DNA of 64,000 nt from Buttiauxella agrestis ATCC 33320 (lineage in GTDB: Bacteria; Pseudomonadota; Gammaproteobacteria; Enterobacterales; Enterobacteriaceae). Where the stretch lies: positions 2,542,001 to 2,606,000 of the forward strand of contig JALKFA010000001.1 in the NCBI GenBank assembly GCA_024169445.1, given 5' to 3'. Under the pieces are notes generated by a model. The model saw only the letters and a list, made by a program, of their open reading frames with translations. It was not told where the DNA came from and did not search any database. Shown piece by piece: positions 56,367 to 64,000 of the stretch. The position numbers and the translations under genes were made by a program. Numbering within the stretch: position 1 is the stretch's first letter; each line of letters begins with the position of its first letter.

Positions 56367-58764
56367 TAACGTCAGAATCGAAGTGCTGCTTAAGGCCGTT
56401 GACCAGGCAACGCGCCCGTTTAAACACATCCAGACGGCGAGCAAGGCGCTGGCGGGGGATATCCGCAACACGCAGAAAACCCTCAAGGATTTAAACGGCC
56501 AGGCATCGCGTATTGACGGTTTTCGTAAAACCAGCGCGCAGCTCGCGGTCACCGGTCAGTCACTGGCAAAAGCAAAACAGGAAGCCGCCGCGCTGGCGGT
56601 GCAGTTCCGGAATACCGCCAGCCCGACGCGTGCACAGGCGCAGGCGCTGGAAGCCGCAAAGCGTTCGGCTTCGGAATTGCAGACCAAATATAACGGGTTG
56701 CGTCAGTCGGTACAGCGGCAGCGGCAGGAACTGGCACAGGCGGGAATTAATACCCGCACCCTGTCAGCCGACGAGCGCCGTCTGAGAAATTCGCTCAGCG
56801 AAACCACCGCGCAGCTTAATCGCCAGCGGGAAGCCCTGGCGCGGGTCAGCCGACAGCAGGACAGACTCAACGCCGTCAACAACCGTTATCAGGCCGGTAA
56901 ACAGCTGGCCGGAACAGCCGGTGCCGTGGGTGCTGCCGGTATCGGCATGGCAACCGCCGGTGTGGCGGCAGGTGTGGGTATCCTGAAACCCGGCTATGAC
57001 TTTGCGCAGAAAAATTCCGAGTTGCAGGCGGTACTCGGGGTGGAAAAAACCTCACCGGAAATGGAAGCCCTGCGTAAACAGGCGCGCCAGCTCGGCGATA
57101 ACACCGCTGCTTCGGCAGATGACGCCGCCGGTGCGCAGATTATTATCGCCAAATCCGGCGGTGATGCTTCGGCCATTCAGGCGGCGACACCGGTCACGCT
57201 GAATATGGCGCTCGCCAACCAGCGCACCATGGAAGAAAACGCCGCGCTGCTGATGGGGATGCGCTCGGCGTTCCAGCTTTCCGACGACAAGGTCGCGCAC
57301 ATTGGCGATGTGCTTTCGACCACGATGAACAAAACCGCTGCCGACTTTAACGGGCTGAGTGACGCGCTGACCTATGTCGCGCCGGTGGCGAAAAATGCCG
57401 GTATCAGTATCGAGGAAACCGCCGCGATGGCCGGTGCGCTGCACGACGCCAAAATCACCGGCTCGATGGCAGGCACCGGAAGCCGCGCGGTCATCAGTCG
57501 TTTGCAGGCACCGGTCGGTCAGGCCAAAAGTGCGCTTGCGGAACTGGGTGTAAAAAACTCGGATGCGAAAGGCAATATGCGTCCGCTGTTTACCATTCTG
57601 AAAGAAATGCAGACCAGCTTTAGTAAAAACAAGCTGGGTGATACGCAGCGTGCGGAGTACATGAAGGCCATCTTTGGTGAGGAGGCCAGCTCCGCTGCTG
57701 CCGTCCTGATGACCGATGCCATGACCGGCAAGCTCGACAAACTCACCGCCACCTTTAAAGCCTCGGACGGTAAAACCGCCGAACTGGTGAAGGTGATGCA
57801 GGACAACCTCGGCGGCGACTTCAAAGAGTTTCAGTCAGCGTATGAGGCGGTCGGCACTGACCTGTTTGACCAGCAGGAATCTTCCCTGCGCCAGCTGACA
57901 CAGACCACCACCAAATATGTGCTGAAACTTGACCACTGGATTGTGCAGAACAAAGGTCTGGCGCAGACCTTGCTCAAGGTGGGCGGTGCCGCGCTGGCGG
58001 TTGTCGGTCTGGTCGGGGCCATCGGTCTGGTGGCATGGCCGGTGATCGCTGGGGTGAATGCCCTGATTGCCGCAGCCGGTCTGCTCGGCACCGCATTTAC
58101 CGTCGCCGGTGGCGCGATGATGACGGTACTCGGCGCACTCTCCTGGCCGATTGTCGCCATCGGTGCGGCTATCGTCGGCGGTGCGCTGCTCATCCGCAAA
58201 TACTGGGAGCCGCTGAGCGCTTTCTTCTCCGGTGTGGTGGAAGGACTGAAAGCCGCCTTTGCGCCGGTGACTGAGATGTTCGCGCCACTGGCTCCGGTGT
58301 TTGACGCTATCGGGCAGAAAGTTAAGCAAGTCTGGCAGTGGTTTAAGGAGCTGATCGCCCCGGTGAAAGCCAGCAAGGACACGCTCGACAGTTGCAAGGA
58401 ATCCGGCGTGGCGTTTGGTCAGGCACTGGCAGGCGCTTTCCGGCTCGCCATGACACCGTTTACCGCCCTGCGTGACGGTATCGAGTGGGTACTCGACAAG
58501 CTCGGCCTCATCAACCAGCAATCCGGTCAGCTTAATGTGCAGGCCGAAAAGGTCAACGCTTATGCCAGCGGAGCCGGGGGTTATCAACCGGTCACCGCCA
58601 GCAGTGGCAAAACCTACACCGACCAGAGCCGCAACGAATATCACATCGCCATTGGCGGTGGTGTGCAGAACGGCGGTGAACTTGACCGCCAACTGCGCGA
58701 CAGCCTGGAAAAATACGAGCGCGAGAAACGAGCGAAACAGCGTGCCAGCATGATGCACGACTAA
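56359..58764 (+). CDS. T: Tail tape measure protein (gpT)
   Basis: 801 aa (P2 T 815). N-terminal coiled coil (20-170), a Gly/Ala-rich segment, TP901-type core, and hydrophobic helices at about 535-610. Its length fixes the tail length. Starts inside the end of E'. Confidence 0.94.
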   Translation: MSNNVRIEVLLKAVDQATRPFKHIQTASKALAGDIRNTQKTLKDLNGQASRIDGFRKTSAQLAVTGQSLAKAKQEAAALAVQFRNTASPTRAQAQALEAAKRSASELQTKYNGLRQSVQRQRQELAQAGINTRTLSADERRLRNSLSETTAQLNRQREALARVSRQQDRLNAVNNRYQAGKQLAGTAGAVGAAGIGMATAGVAAGVGILKPGYDFAQKNSELQAVLGVEKTSPEMEALRKQARQLGDNTAASADDAAGAQIIIAKSGGDASAIQAATPVTLNMALANQRTMEENAALLMGMRSAFQLSDDKVAHIGDVLSTTMNKTAADFNGLSDALTYVAPVAKNAGISIEETAAMAGALHDAKITGSMAGTGSRAVISRLQAPVGQAKSALAELGVKNSDAKGNMRPLFTILKEMQTSFSKNKLGDTQRAEYMKAIFGEEASSAAAVLMTDAMTGKLDKLTATFKASDGKTAELVKVMQDNLGGDFKEFQSAYEAVGTDLFDQQESSLRQLTQTTTKYVLKLDHWIVQNKGLAQTLLKVGGAALAVVGLVGAIGLVAWPVIAGVNALIAAAGLLGTAFTVAGGAMMTVLGALSWPIVAIGAAIVGGALLIRKYWEPLSAFFSGVVEGLKAAFAPVTEMFAPLAPVFDAIGQKVKQVWQWFKELIAPVKASKDTLDSCKESGVAFGQALAGAFRLAMTPFTALRDGIEWVLDKLGLINQQSGQLNVQAEKVNAYASGAGGYQPVTASSGKTYTDQSRNEYHIAIGGGVQNGGELDRQLRDSLEKYEREKRAKQRASMMHD

Positions 58765-58776
58765 GGAGGAATCACC

Positions 58777-59238
58777 ATGATGCTTGCCCTCGGCATGTTT
58801 GTATTTCAGTTACAGACACTGCCTTACCAGAGCCTGCAACGGGATGTGGATTATCGCTGGCCGTCCAACAGCCGCGTCGGTCAGAGACCGGCAATGCAGT
58901 TCCTTGGCGTGAATGAGGAAAAAATTGTCCTGAGTGGAAGCCTGTTGCCGGAAATCACCGGCGGCAGGCTGTCGCTGCTGGCACTCAACCTGATGGCGGA
59001 TGAGGGGCGAGCCTGGTCGCTGCTCGATGGCAGCGGCACCATTTACGGCATGTTTGTGATTAATTCGGTCAGCGAAACCCACAGCGAATTTTTTGCCGAC
59101 GGCTCAGCCATGAAAATTGATTTCACCGTCAGCCTGACGCGCGTGGATGAAACGCTGACGGCGATGTTTGGTGATATTGAGAAGCAGGCCGAAAGCCTGG
59201 TCGGGAACGTGCAGAGTAAAATCGGAGGGTTATTTTAA
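58777..59238 (+). CDS. U: Tail protein U
   Basis: 153 aa, P2 gpU family, strong AAGGAGG. Tail terminator/tube protein. TAATG overlap with D. Confidence 0.93.
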   Translation: MMLALGMFVFQLQTLPYQSLQRDVDYRWPSNSRVGQRPAMQFLGVNEEKIVLSGSLLPEITGGRLSLLALNLMADEGRAWSLLDGSGTIYGMFVINSVSETHSEFFADGSAMKIDFTVSLTRVDETLTAMFGDIEKQAESLVGNVQSKIGGLF

Positions 59239-60398
59239 TGCTGACCGGAATGACACTGGATGCCGGGGCAAGCATGGCACCGGCGTTTATGCTCACCCTC
59301 AACCAGCAGGACATCACCCGCAATATCAGCGACCGGCTGATTAGCCTCAGCATGACCGATAACCGGGGCTTTGAAGCTGACCAGCTCGATATCGAACTCG
59401 ATGACACTGATGGCCTGATTGAGTTGCCGGTGCGCGGCGCAGTCTTGTCACTGTTCCTCGGCTGGCAGGGTTCGGCGCTGCTGGGGAAAGGTCAGTTCAC
59501 GGTTGATGAAATTGAGCACCGTGGCGCACCGGATACGCTGACTATCCGTGCGCGCAGTGCGGATTTTCGCGGCACGCTCAACTCACGTCGTGAGGTGTCC
59601 TATCACGACACCACGCTCGGGGAAGTGCTGAACACTATCGCCAGCCGTAACAAACTGACGGCCAGTGTCGCGCCGCAGTTCGCCGCGATTGCTGTCCCGC
59701 ATATCGACCAGACGCAGGAGTCCGACGCGAAATTCCTCACCCGCCTGGCAGAACGCAACGGCGCGGAGGTGTCGGTCAAGGCGGGGAAACTGCTGTTCAT
59801 CAAAGCCGGTGCCGGTGTTACCGCCAGCGGCAAGCCCATTGCGCAGATGAGCATTGAGCGCCGCGACGGTGACCGTCACCAGTTTGCGATTGCTGATCGG
59901 GGTGCTTATACCGGCGTGACGGCCAAATGGCTGCATACCAAAGAGCCGCAAGAGCAAAAGCAGCAGGTGAAGCTCAAGCGCAAGGCCAAACCGCAGCACC
60001 TGCGCGCGCTCCAGCACCCGAAGGCCAAACCGGTGAAAGCGAAGAAAGCACCAAAGGAAAAGGAAGCACGCGAAGGTGAGTATATGGCCGGTGAGGAGGA
60101 TAACGTGTTTGCCCTGACCACCATCTACGCCAGCAAGGCACAGGCGATGCGTGCGGCTCAGGCCAAATGGGACAAACTGCAACGCGGGGTGGCGGAGTTT
60201 TCGATTAGCCTGGCGATGGGGCGTGCGGATCTTTATCCGGAAACACCGGTCACCGTTTCAGGCTTTAAGCGCGTCATCGACGAGCAGGCATGGACAATCA
60301 CAAAGGTGATGCACTCACTCAGTAATAGCGGCTTCACGACGTCGTTAGAGCTTGAGGTGAGATTAAATGATGTGAGTTATGAGTCAGAAGAAGAATAA
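59238..60398 (+). CDS. D: Tail hub/late control protein D
   Basis: 386 aa, P2 gpD (gp27-like hub). Contains a very basic Lys/Pro insert (KEPQEQKQQVKLKRKAKPQH, about residues 235-270). Confidence 0.93.
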   Translation: MLTGMTLDAGASMAPAFMLTLNQQDITRNISDRLISLSMTDNRGFEADQLDIELDDTDGLIELPVRGAVLSLFLGWQGSALLGKGQFTVDEIEHRGAPDTLTIRARSADFRGTLNSRREVSYHDTTLGEVLNTIASRNKLTASVAPQFAAIAVPHIDQTQESDAKFLTRLAERNGAEVSVKAGKLLFIKAGAGVTASGKPIAQMSIERRDGDRHQFAIADRGAYTGVTAKWLHTKEPQEQKQQVKLKRKAKPQHLRALQHPKAKPVKAKKAPKEKEAREGEYMAGEEDNVFALTTIYASKAQAMRAAQAKWDKLQRGVAEFSISLAMGRADLYPETPVTVSGFKRVIDEQAWTITKVMHSLSNSGFTTSLELEVRLNDVSYESEEE

Positions 60399-60468
60399 GT
60401 GTTGGAGTGTTCTCATATTGTGAATGGTGGGGTATCATTTGTTCACAAAAAGAGATTGTGGAGAGAGT

Positions 60469-60690
60469 ATGTTTCATTGTCCTGAGTGTCATTTTGCGGC
60501 ACATGCGCGCACTAGTCGCTATATCACTGCTAATACCAAAGAACGTTATCACCAGTGTACAAACATAAACTGTAGCTGCACTTTTGTGACGATGGAGACC
60601 GTAGAAAGATTCATTGTTACCCCCGGAAAAATAAATCCTGCACCACCACACCCAACAAATGGCGGTCAGCAAGCCATTCACTGGATGTAA
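60469..60690 (+). CDS. ogr: Ogr/Delta late transcription activator
   Basis: 73 aa with a zinc site CPECHFAAH...CTNINCSC (C-X2-C and C-X4-C). Activates the late promoters through the alpha subunit of RNA polymerase. ATG at 60469 with GAGAGAG. Confidence 0.93.
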   Translation: MFHCPECHFAAHARTSRYITANTKERYHQCTNINCSCTFVTMETVERFIVTPGKINPAPPHPTNGGQQAIHWM

Positions 60691-60693
60691 AAA

Positions 60694-60717
60694 AGCCTGC
60701 GAAAGCAGGTTTTTTTG
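60694..60717 (+). terminator. Terminator of the FI-ogr operon
   Basis: CCTGC-GAAA-GCAGG with seven T on the plus strand, right after the ogr stop. Confidence 0.9.
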
Positions 60718-60737
60718 TGCCAAAAATTGTGTAGTAG

Positions 60738-60893
60738 CAAGTCCTTGATGCGTTTCTCATATCAATCTATGGCACAGCCACCTATGAAATAGATCTGCGT
60801 GATGCCCTAGCGCTGGTAGTTCTACAGCCTGATAAAAACGTCCGTGACAAAGTCGGCGGCTGTATTAGCCTGCACCATGCAGGGGGTTTTTGA
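60738..60893 (+). pseudogene. Open fragment without start codon, origin unknown
   Basis: 51 codons (..FLISIYGTATYEIDLRDALALVVL..GGCISLHHAGGF) read like a real protein end, but there is no start. The stop coincides with the terminator-like hairpin CCTGC-N5-GCAGG-T5 at 60869-60891. It may be the remnant of an earlier cargo gene. The rest of the gap up to 61154 holds the promoter of the methyltransferase and no clear gene. Confidence 0.35.
60869..60891 (+). terminator. Putative terminator
   Basis: CCTGC-ACCAT-GCAGG followed by GGG and five T. Confidence 0.6.
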
Positions 60894-61154
60894 GAGGCAT
60901 CTGCAACTGAAAAGATTGGTCTTGTAGCACCGCTAGCTTGGTAGGGGAGTTTGAATCCCTTAGTTTATCTAGCATTCATGGTTAAAGACTGTTTCTAGAA
61001 GAGTGAAATAAAAGAGAATGAAACCACTGGTTATACGTACAACTTTTGAATTCCACTGAACTTGAAGTTACTTGTAAAAATTTTCGAAGTCATTGACATT
61101 CAAACGCGTTGTAGGCAAATTGGTATTAATTTTTTATCGTTAGGGAAACAAAAT

Positions 61155-62558
61155 GTGAGTACCATTTTGACGGTTAATGAAGTTGCTGAAATTCTAGATA
61201 TTTCACCGCAAAGGGTTCGTTCACTTTGTCGCTCAGGTTGTATACCCAATACGCGGCAGTCCGGAAGAATATGGTTAATTGATGAACAAAGTGTTTTGAA
61301 TTATAAAAGTAGTTTAAATACGGAAGATAGAATGGCACATGTTACTACTAACGAACCCATTGCATTAAGCTTTTTTACAGGTGCGATGGGATTAGATTTA
61401 GGTATTGAAAAAGCAGGGTTTAAAACTTTACTTGCTTGTGAAATTGATAAAAGTGCTCGGAAAACTATTAAAACTAACAGACCCGATATAGCACTAATTG
61501 GAGATATTCGTGATTATTCACCTCAAGAGATTATGGAACATGCTGGGCTAAAATTAGGCGATGAAGTGGATTTAATAATGGGTGGCCCTCCTTGTCAGGC
61601 ATTTTCTACTGCGGGGAAACGTCAAGGACTTGAAGACGAAAGGGGTAACGTGTTCCTGAAATACCTTGAGACTGTATTTGAGATTAAACCAAAGTACTTC
61701 ATAATCGAAAATGTTCGTGGTCTTCTCTCTGCGCCATTACAACATAGACCGCATAGTCAACGAGGAGATGATTTCCCTCCACTCAAAAGTGAAGAAGAAG
61801 CCGGAGGAGTTTTAAGTTATGTTTATCGTATGATAAAGGCCTCTGGTTACAGTTGTTCATTTGAATTATATAATGCTGCAAATTTTGGTGTCCCTCAAAC
61901 TAGGGAACGAGTAATTATGATGTGTGCTCGGAATGGAGAAAAAATTCCATACCTTGAACCGACTCACTCCCAAAGTGGTGATTTTGGTCTTCCAAATTGG
62001 AAGACATTTAAAGAGGCAGTGAATGGTCTTGATCCATATTCACATACTCATTTAGAGTTTCCGGAAAAACGGAAAAAATACTACAAACTGTTAGGTCCAG
62101 GTCAATATTGGAAAAATTTACCAGTAAATCTTCAAATGGAAGCATTAGGTAAATCGTTTTATTCTGGTGGTGGTAAAACGGGTTTTCTAAGAAGACTCGC
62201 TTGGGATAAGCCTGCTCCAACTTTAGTGACTCATCCAGCTATGCCAGCTACTGACTTAGCTCACCCGGAAGAATTACGACCTCTTTCAGTTGAAGAATAT
62301 AAGCGTGTGCAGCAATTTCCAGAGGAATGGATCATTGAAGGTAAACTTCTTGATAAATATAAGCAATTGGGAAATGCGGTTCCAATCGGTCTAGGGTACG
62401 CTGTCGGGCGGCATATACTGTCATTTGACCGAGGGATTAAAATTAAAAATATACCTGACTTTAAATATTCGCGATACAAAAACACATCAGACCAAAACCT
62501 TGAAAGACAATTGGCAATGATTAACGGTGCTCAAACACCGTTGAGTATTGAAGTCTAA
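61155..62558 (+). CDS. DNA cytosine-5 methyltransferase with N-terminal HTH
   Basis: 467 aa from the GTG at 61155 (AGGGA upstream). Residues 4-50 form an excisionase/MerR-like HTH ([27 protein letters not shown]). Then m5C motifs: [12 protein letters not shown] (73-83), [10 protein letters not shown] (144-151, C147 nucleophile), VI ENVRG (185-189), VIII QTRERV (248-253), X GNAVP near the end. Protects DNA from the neighbouring endonuclease. The HTH may let it control its own operon. AT-rich. Confidence 0.92.
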   Translation: MSTILTVNEVAEILDISPQRVRSLCRSGCIPNTRQSGRIWLIDEQSVLNYKSSLNTEDRMAHVTTNEPIALSFFTGAMGLDLGIEKAGFKTLLACEIDKSARKTIKTNRPDIALIGDIRDYSPQEIMEHAGLKLGDEVDLIMGGPPCQAFSTAGKRQGLEDERGNVFLKYLETVFEIKPKYFIIENVRGLLSAPLQHRPHSQRGDDFPPLKSEEEAGGVLSYVYRMIKASGYSCSFELYNAANFGVPQTRERVIMMCARNGEKIPYLEPTHSQSGDFGLPNWKTFKEAVNGLDPYSHTHLEFPEKRKKYYKLLGPGQYWKNLPVNLQMEALGKSFYSGGGKTGFLRRLAWDKPAPTLVTHPAMPATDLAHPEELRPLSVEEYKRVQQFPEEWIIEGKLLDKYKQLGNAVPIGLGYAVGRHILSFDRGIKIKNIPDFKYSRYKNTSDQNLERQLAMINGAQTPLSIEV

Positions 62559-62575
62559 AAACTAAAACTATGAAA

Positions 62576-62593
62576 AGGAGGCGTCAGCCTCCT
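62576..62593. terminator. Bidirectional hairpin between methyltransferase and endonuclease
   Basis: AGGAGGC-GTCA-GCCTCCT, perfect 7-bp stem between the convergent stops. A short A/T stretch flanks it on both sides. Confidence 0.75.
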
Positions 62594-62599
62594 GTATTT

Positions 62600-63367
62600 T
62601 CAGAGTGTATCGTTTCCGTATTGTCTTACCAGTTGTTGTAATTCATGGCTAACCGACTGTGCAATTTCAAGTACAGTATCATATGTACCTCTTCCACCTA
62701 ATGTGTCCCAATAGTCTCGGCCAATAAGTACACATGGATCCCTGCGGAAATCAAATATCTTCATTGGTGGAGTCCAGCGATACAATTCGCGGCCTTCTCC
62801 AAATGGATTGTAGTATAAACCAAAATACACATTAGAGTTTTGGTCGGCCAATTTTAATTTAAGTAAATCCCGTTTTGCTTCAGCAGTTTGATCGATATTC
62901 GGTTTAACGGTTTTTATTGAGAAATAGTTAGCTTGACCATTACGTACGAAATATAAATCAGAAATAACTCTTTGTGTGTCTATTCTCTGTGATAAAGGAA
63001 GGCTACGAATGTAATTGACTTCATTATCCCAGTTTGGTAAGTGCCCAGCGGTATTTGAACGGGCTATATGAATATTATTTTCGATTGCAGCAAATTGTGA
63101 AGAGTCTAAAGATACGAGGGTTTGTTTCTGAGTTATTACATTCTCTGCGCCAGAGTACTGGGCAATATATGCAGATATTCTTTCAATTACTCTCTGACCA
63201 AAACTCGTACTAAAAGAACGCTCAAATCTACTCCAAAAAATAGCTTCCCTACTCAATAATGCCTCATGAAATGGCATACTTGTAGGTTCACCCTGTAACC
63301 TCACTAAGGTTCGCTGAACACAATCTCTGAATTCATCACGAACAAGAGTCACACATCTTTGATCCAT
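62600..63367 (-). CDS. Type II restriction endonuclease, TdeIII-like
   Basis: 255 aa. The segment SDLYFVRNGQANYFSIKTVKPN (136-157) gives D137-X12-S-I-K152, a PD-(D/E)XK variant, as in TdeIII-type enzymes. TdeIII is known to cut GGNCC; whether this enzyme has the same site is not shown. Convergent with the methyltransferase, a usual type II arrangement. Confidence 0.8.
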   Translation of the reverse strand: MDQRCVTLVRDEFRDCVQRTLVRLQGEPTSMPFHEALLSREAIFWSRFERSFSTSFGQRVIERISAYIAQYSGAENVITQKQTLVSLDSSQFAAIENNIHIARSNTAGHLPNWDNEVNYIRSLPLSQRIDTQRVISDLYFVRNGQANYFSIKTVKPNIDQTAEAKRDLLKLKLADQNSNVYFGLYYNPFGEGRELYRWTPPMKIFDFRRDPCVLIGRDYWDTLGGRGTYDTVLEIAQSVSHELQQLVRQYGNDTL

Positions 63368-63467
63368 GGTTTACACCTGTGATTATATTATTGCTGGCTA
63401 TTTATTGTGTAGCCGGGGCTATTGCAAACTTGTCCGCGCAAAACCTTAAATCTAAGGATCTGTGTCC

Positions 63468-63536
63468 CTAAACGTTTGCAACAAGAAAGGTATGAAAATC
63501 CTCTGCCGCCATTGTGTCGCCACTGTTGAAGTAGGC
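63468..63536 (-). pseudogene. Remnant of an integrase 3' end
   Basis: Minus strand reads LAYFNSGDTMAAEDFHTFLVANV then stop; NSGDTMAA equals the int C-terminal NSGDKMAA. At DNA level 24 bases (63504-63527) match 31418-31441 with one mismatch. Upstream it has a stop, so only the tail remains. The rest of 63368-63576 is non-coding. Confidence 0.5.
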
Positions 63537-63576
63537 GAGTCATAACAACATGAGTAGTAAGGGATAAAATACCAGA

Positions 63577-63591
63577 CAATAAAAAACCCAT
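63577..63591. other. attR core
   Basis: CAATAAAAAACCCAT, equal to attL at 31308-31322, overlapping the 3' stem end and T-run of the rybB terminator. Confidence 0.8.
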
Positions 63592-63659
63592 CAACCTTGA
63601 ACCAAAGAGGCGGGGTTGATGGGCTCCACAAATTGGGGACATCAAAGAAAAGCAGTGGC
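63581..63659 (-). ncRNA. rybB: RybB, sigma-E-dependent small RNA
   Basis: 79 nt. The 5' end GCCACTGCTTTTCTTTGATG is the conserved seed region with which RybB pairs with many porin mRNAs; the 3' end is the terminator CCCATCAACC...GGTTGATGGG plus six T. It lies between rcdA and ybjL as in E. coli. Acts with Hfq to lower outer-membrane protein synthesis in envelope stress. The prophage joins exactly at its T-run, so the RNA remains whole. Confidence 0.95.
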
Positions 63660-63694
63660 ACTAATTAAGACTTTGCCCAAGGTAAAAAGTTCGC
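63660..63694 (-). promoter_or_regulatory. Sigma-E promoter of rybB
   Basis: Minus strand GCGAACTT, 16 bases, TCTTA, 6 bases, then the RybB start. Good fit to the sigma-E pattern GGAACTT/TCTGA. Confidence 0.75.
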
Positions 63695-63735
63695 AATGTC
63701 TTAAAAAAATCTTTTTTCTTTGTCTGCGGCACAGA

Positions 63736-64000
63736 TCACAAACCAGGCCATATGATTACGATAAGCGTCCCGGCCAGGGTTAACAACACGTTAGCGATAG
63801 CGTAGGTTCCGGCGTAACCCAGTGCCGGGATGTTGCTGCGCGCGGTGTCGCTGATGATTTCCATTGCCGGTGCACAGGTACGTGCCCCCATCATTGCGCC
63901 AAACAGCAACGCGCGGTTCATACGTAAAACGTATGCTCCAAACAAGAAGCAGATCACTACCGGAACAAGGCTGACGATCAGCCCGGCAACCAGCATTTGC
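63736..64000 (-). CDS. ybjL: YbjL, AspT/YidE-type transporter (3' part)
   Basis: C-terminal 87 residues, nearly identical to E. coli YbjL ([20 protein letters not shown]..). The gene runs out of the window. Putative aspartate:alanine-exchanger family. It shows that the right flank of the prophage is the usual E. coli-like rcdA-rybB-ybjL locus. Confidence 0.92.
   Translation of the reverse strand, partial: QMLVAGLIVSLVPVVICFLFGAYVLRMNRALLFGAMMGARTCAPAMEIISDTARSNIPALGYAGTYAIANVLLTLAGTLIVIIWPGL

Larger units (their letters stand above)
31308..63591. mobile_element. P2/186-type prophage, complete, integrated at rybB
   Basis: About 32.3 kb between 15-bp direct repeats. It has every functional module of a P2-like phage: integrase, 186-type CI, Apl/Cox, CII, replication A, cos, terminase/portal, capsid, lysis, baseplate, fibre, sheath/tube, tape measure, D and Ogr. 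All structural ORFs are full length, so it may be inducible. The core genes have higher GC than the cargo (KAP/exported pair, 48294-49061, restriction-modification pair), a sign that the cargo was acquired separately. Confidence 0.95.

Noticed and set aside
57835-58758. 307-aa minus-strand ORF inside gene T
   Set aside because: Shadow of the high-GC tape measure gene in another frame; Pro/Arg/His-rich, no start signal.
31418-63527. The 24-base int-tail repeat as the actual att core
   Set aside because: It lies inside the int coding region and has a mismatch, whereas the 15-base repeat at 31308/63577 is exact and coincides with the rybB terminator; kept as remnant.

Overview
The window is a piece of chromosome from an enterobacterium (family Enterobacteriaceae). 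Its genes are close relatives of E. coli K-12 genes, but the order differs from K-12, so it is probably a genus other than Escherichia; I cannot name it from this sequence alone. The left half (about 1-31300) is host DNA, and 31308-63591 is a complete P2/186-type prophage. The last 400 bases return to host DNA.

Host part. yehW (3' part), yohO, mlrA, roxA, dinG-ybiB and ybiJ come first. In K-12 yehW/mlrA, roxA and dinG lie in three distant places, so the junctions here reflect rearrangement. From 6668 to 14491 there is a stretch not present at this place in K-12: a transposase-like HTH gene; an operon for a PTS permease (EIIC), a glycosylasparaginase and an M17 aminopeptidase; a 53-bp tandem REP-type array; and a three-gene TRAP transporter. 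It is flanked by two paralogous DUF1471 genes, ybiJ and mcbA. Then follow a flavin-reductase-like gene, rlmF, glnQPH with NtrC sites, dps, rhtA, ERIC element, ompX, opgE, mntS/mntR with an MntR box, ybiR, ybjI-ybjJ and rcdA with a palindromic operator, largely in K-12 order. An MFS transporter and an atypical SDR lie between rcdA and the prophage.

Prophage. It sits at the 3' end of the small-RNA gene rybB (minus strand, 63581-63659). A 15-bp direct repeat at 31308 and 63577 marks attL and attR, and the rybB terminator is kept intact. Order: int (-); a lysogenic operon of cI, a small exported Cys-rich protein and a KAP-type NTPase (-); apl/cox, cII, fil, three small early genes and replication gene A (+); an SOS-controlled small gene; the cos site; Q and P (-); O N M L X, holin, endolysin, lysBC, R S; V W J I H and fibre-assembly gene; FI FII E(E') T U D ogr (+). 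Cargo genes sit at four places: between int and cI (exported protein and KAP NTPase), between S and V (membrane protein), between the fibre-assembly gene and FI (39-aa membrane protein, the position of Z/fun in P2), and between ogr and attR (cytosine methyltransferase with a TdeIII-like endonuclease).

Regulation visible in the sequence: LexA boxes at dinG, in the spacer of the int promoter and upstream of the small gene after A; a hairpin that covers the int ribosome-binding site; a -1 frameshift site for E/E'; and a sigma-E type promoter for rybB. The strongest candidate for something undescribed is the lysogeny-expressed pair made of an exported Cys-rich peptide and a KAP NTPase, a good candidate for superinfection exclusion or anti-phage defence. 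The SOS-gated int promoter with a sequestered SD is second.
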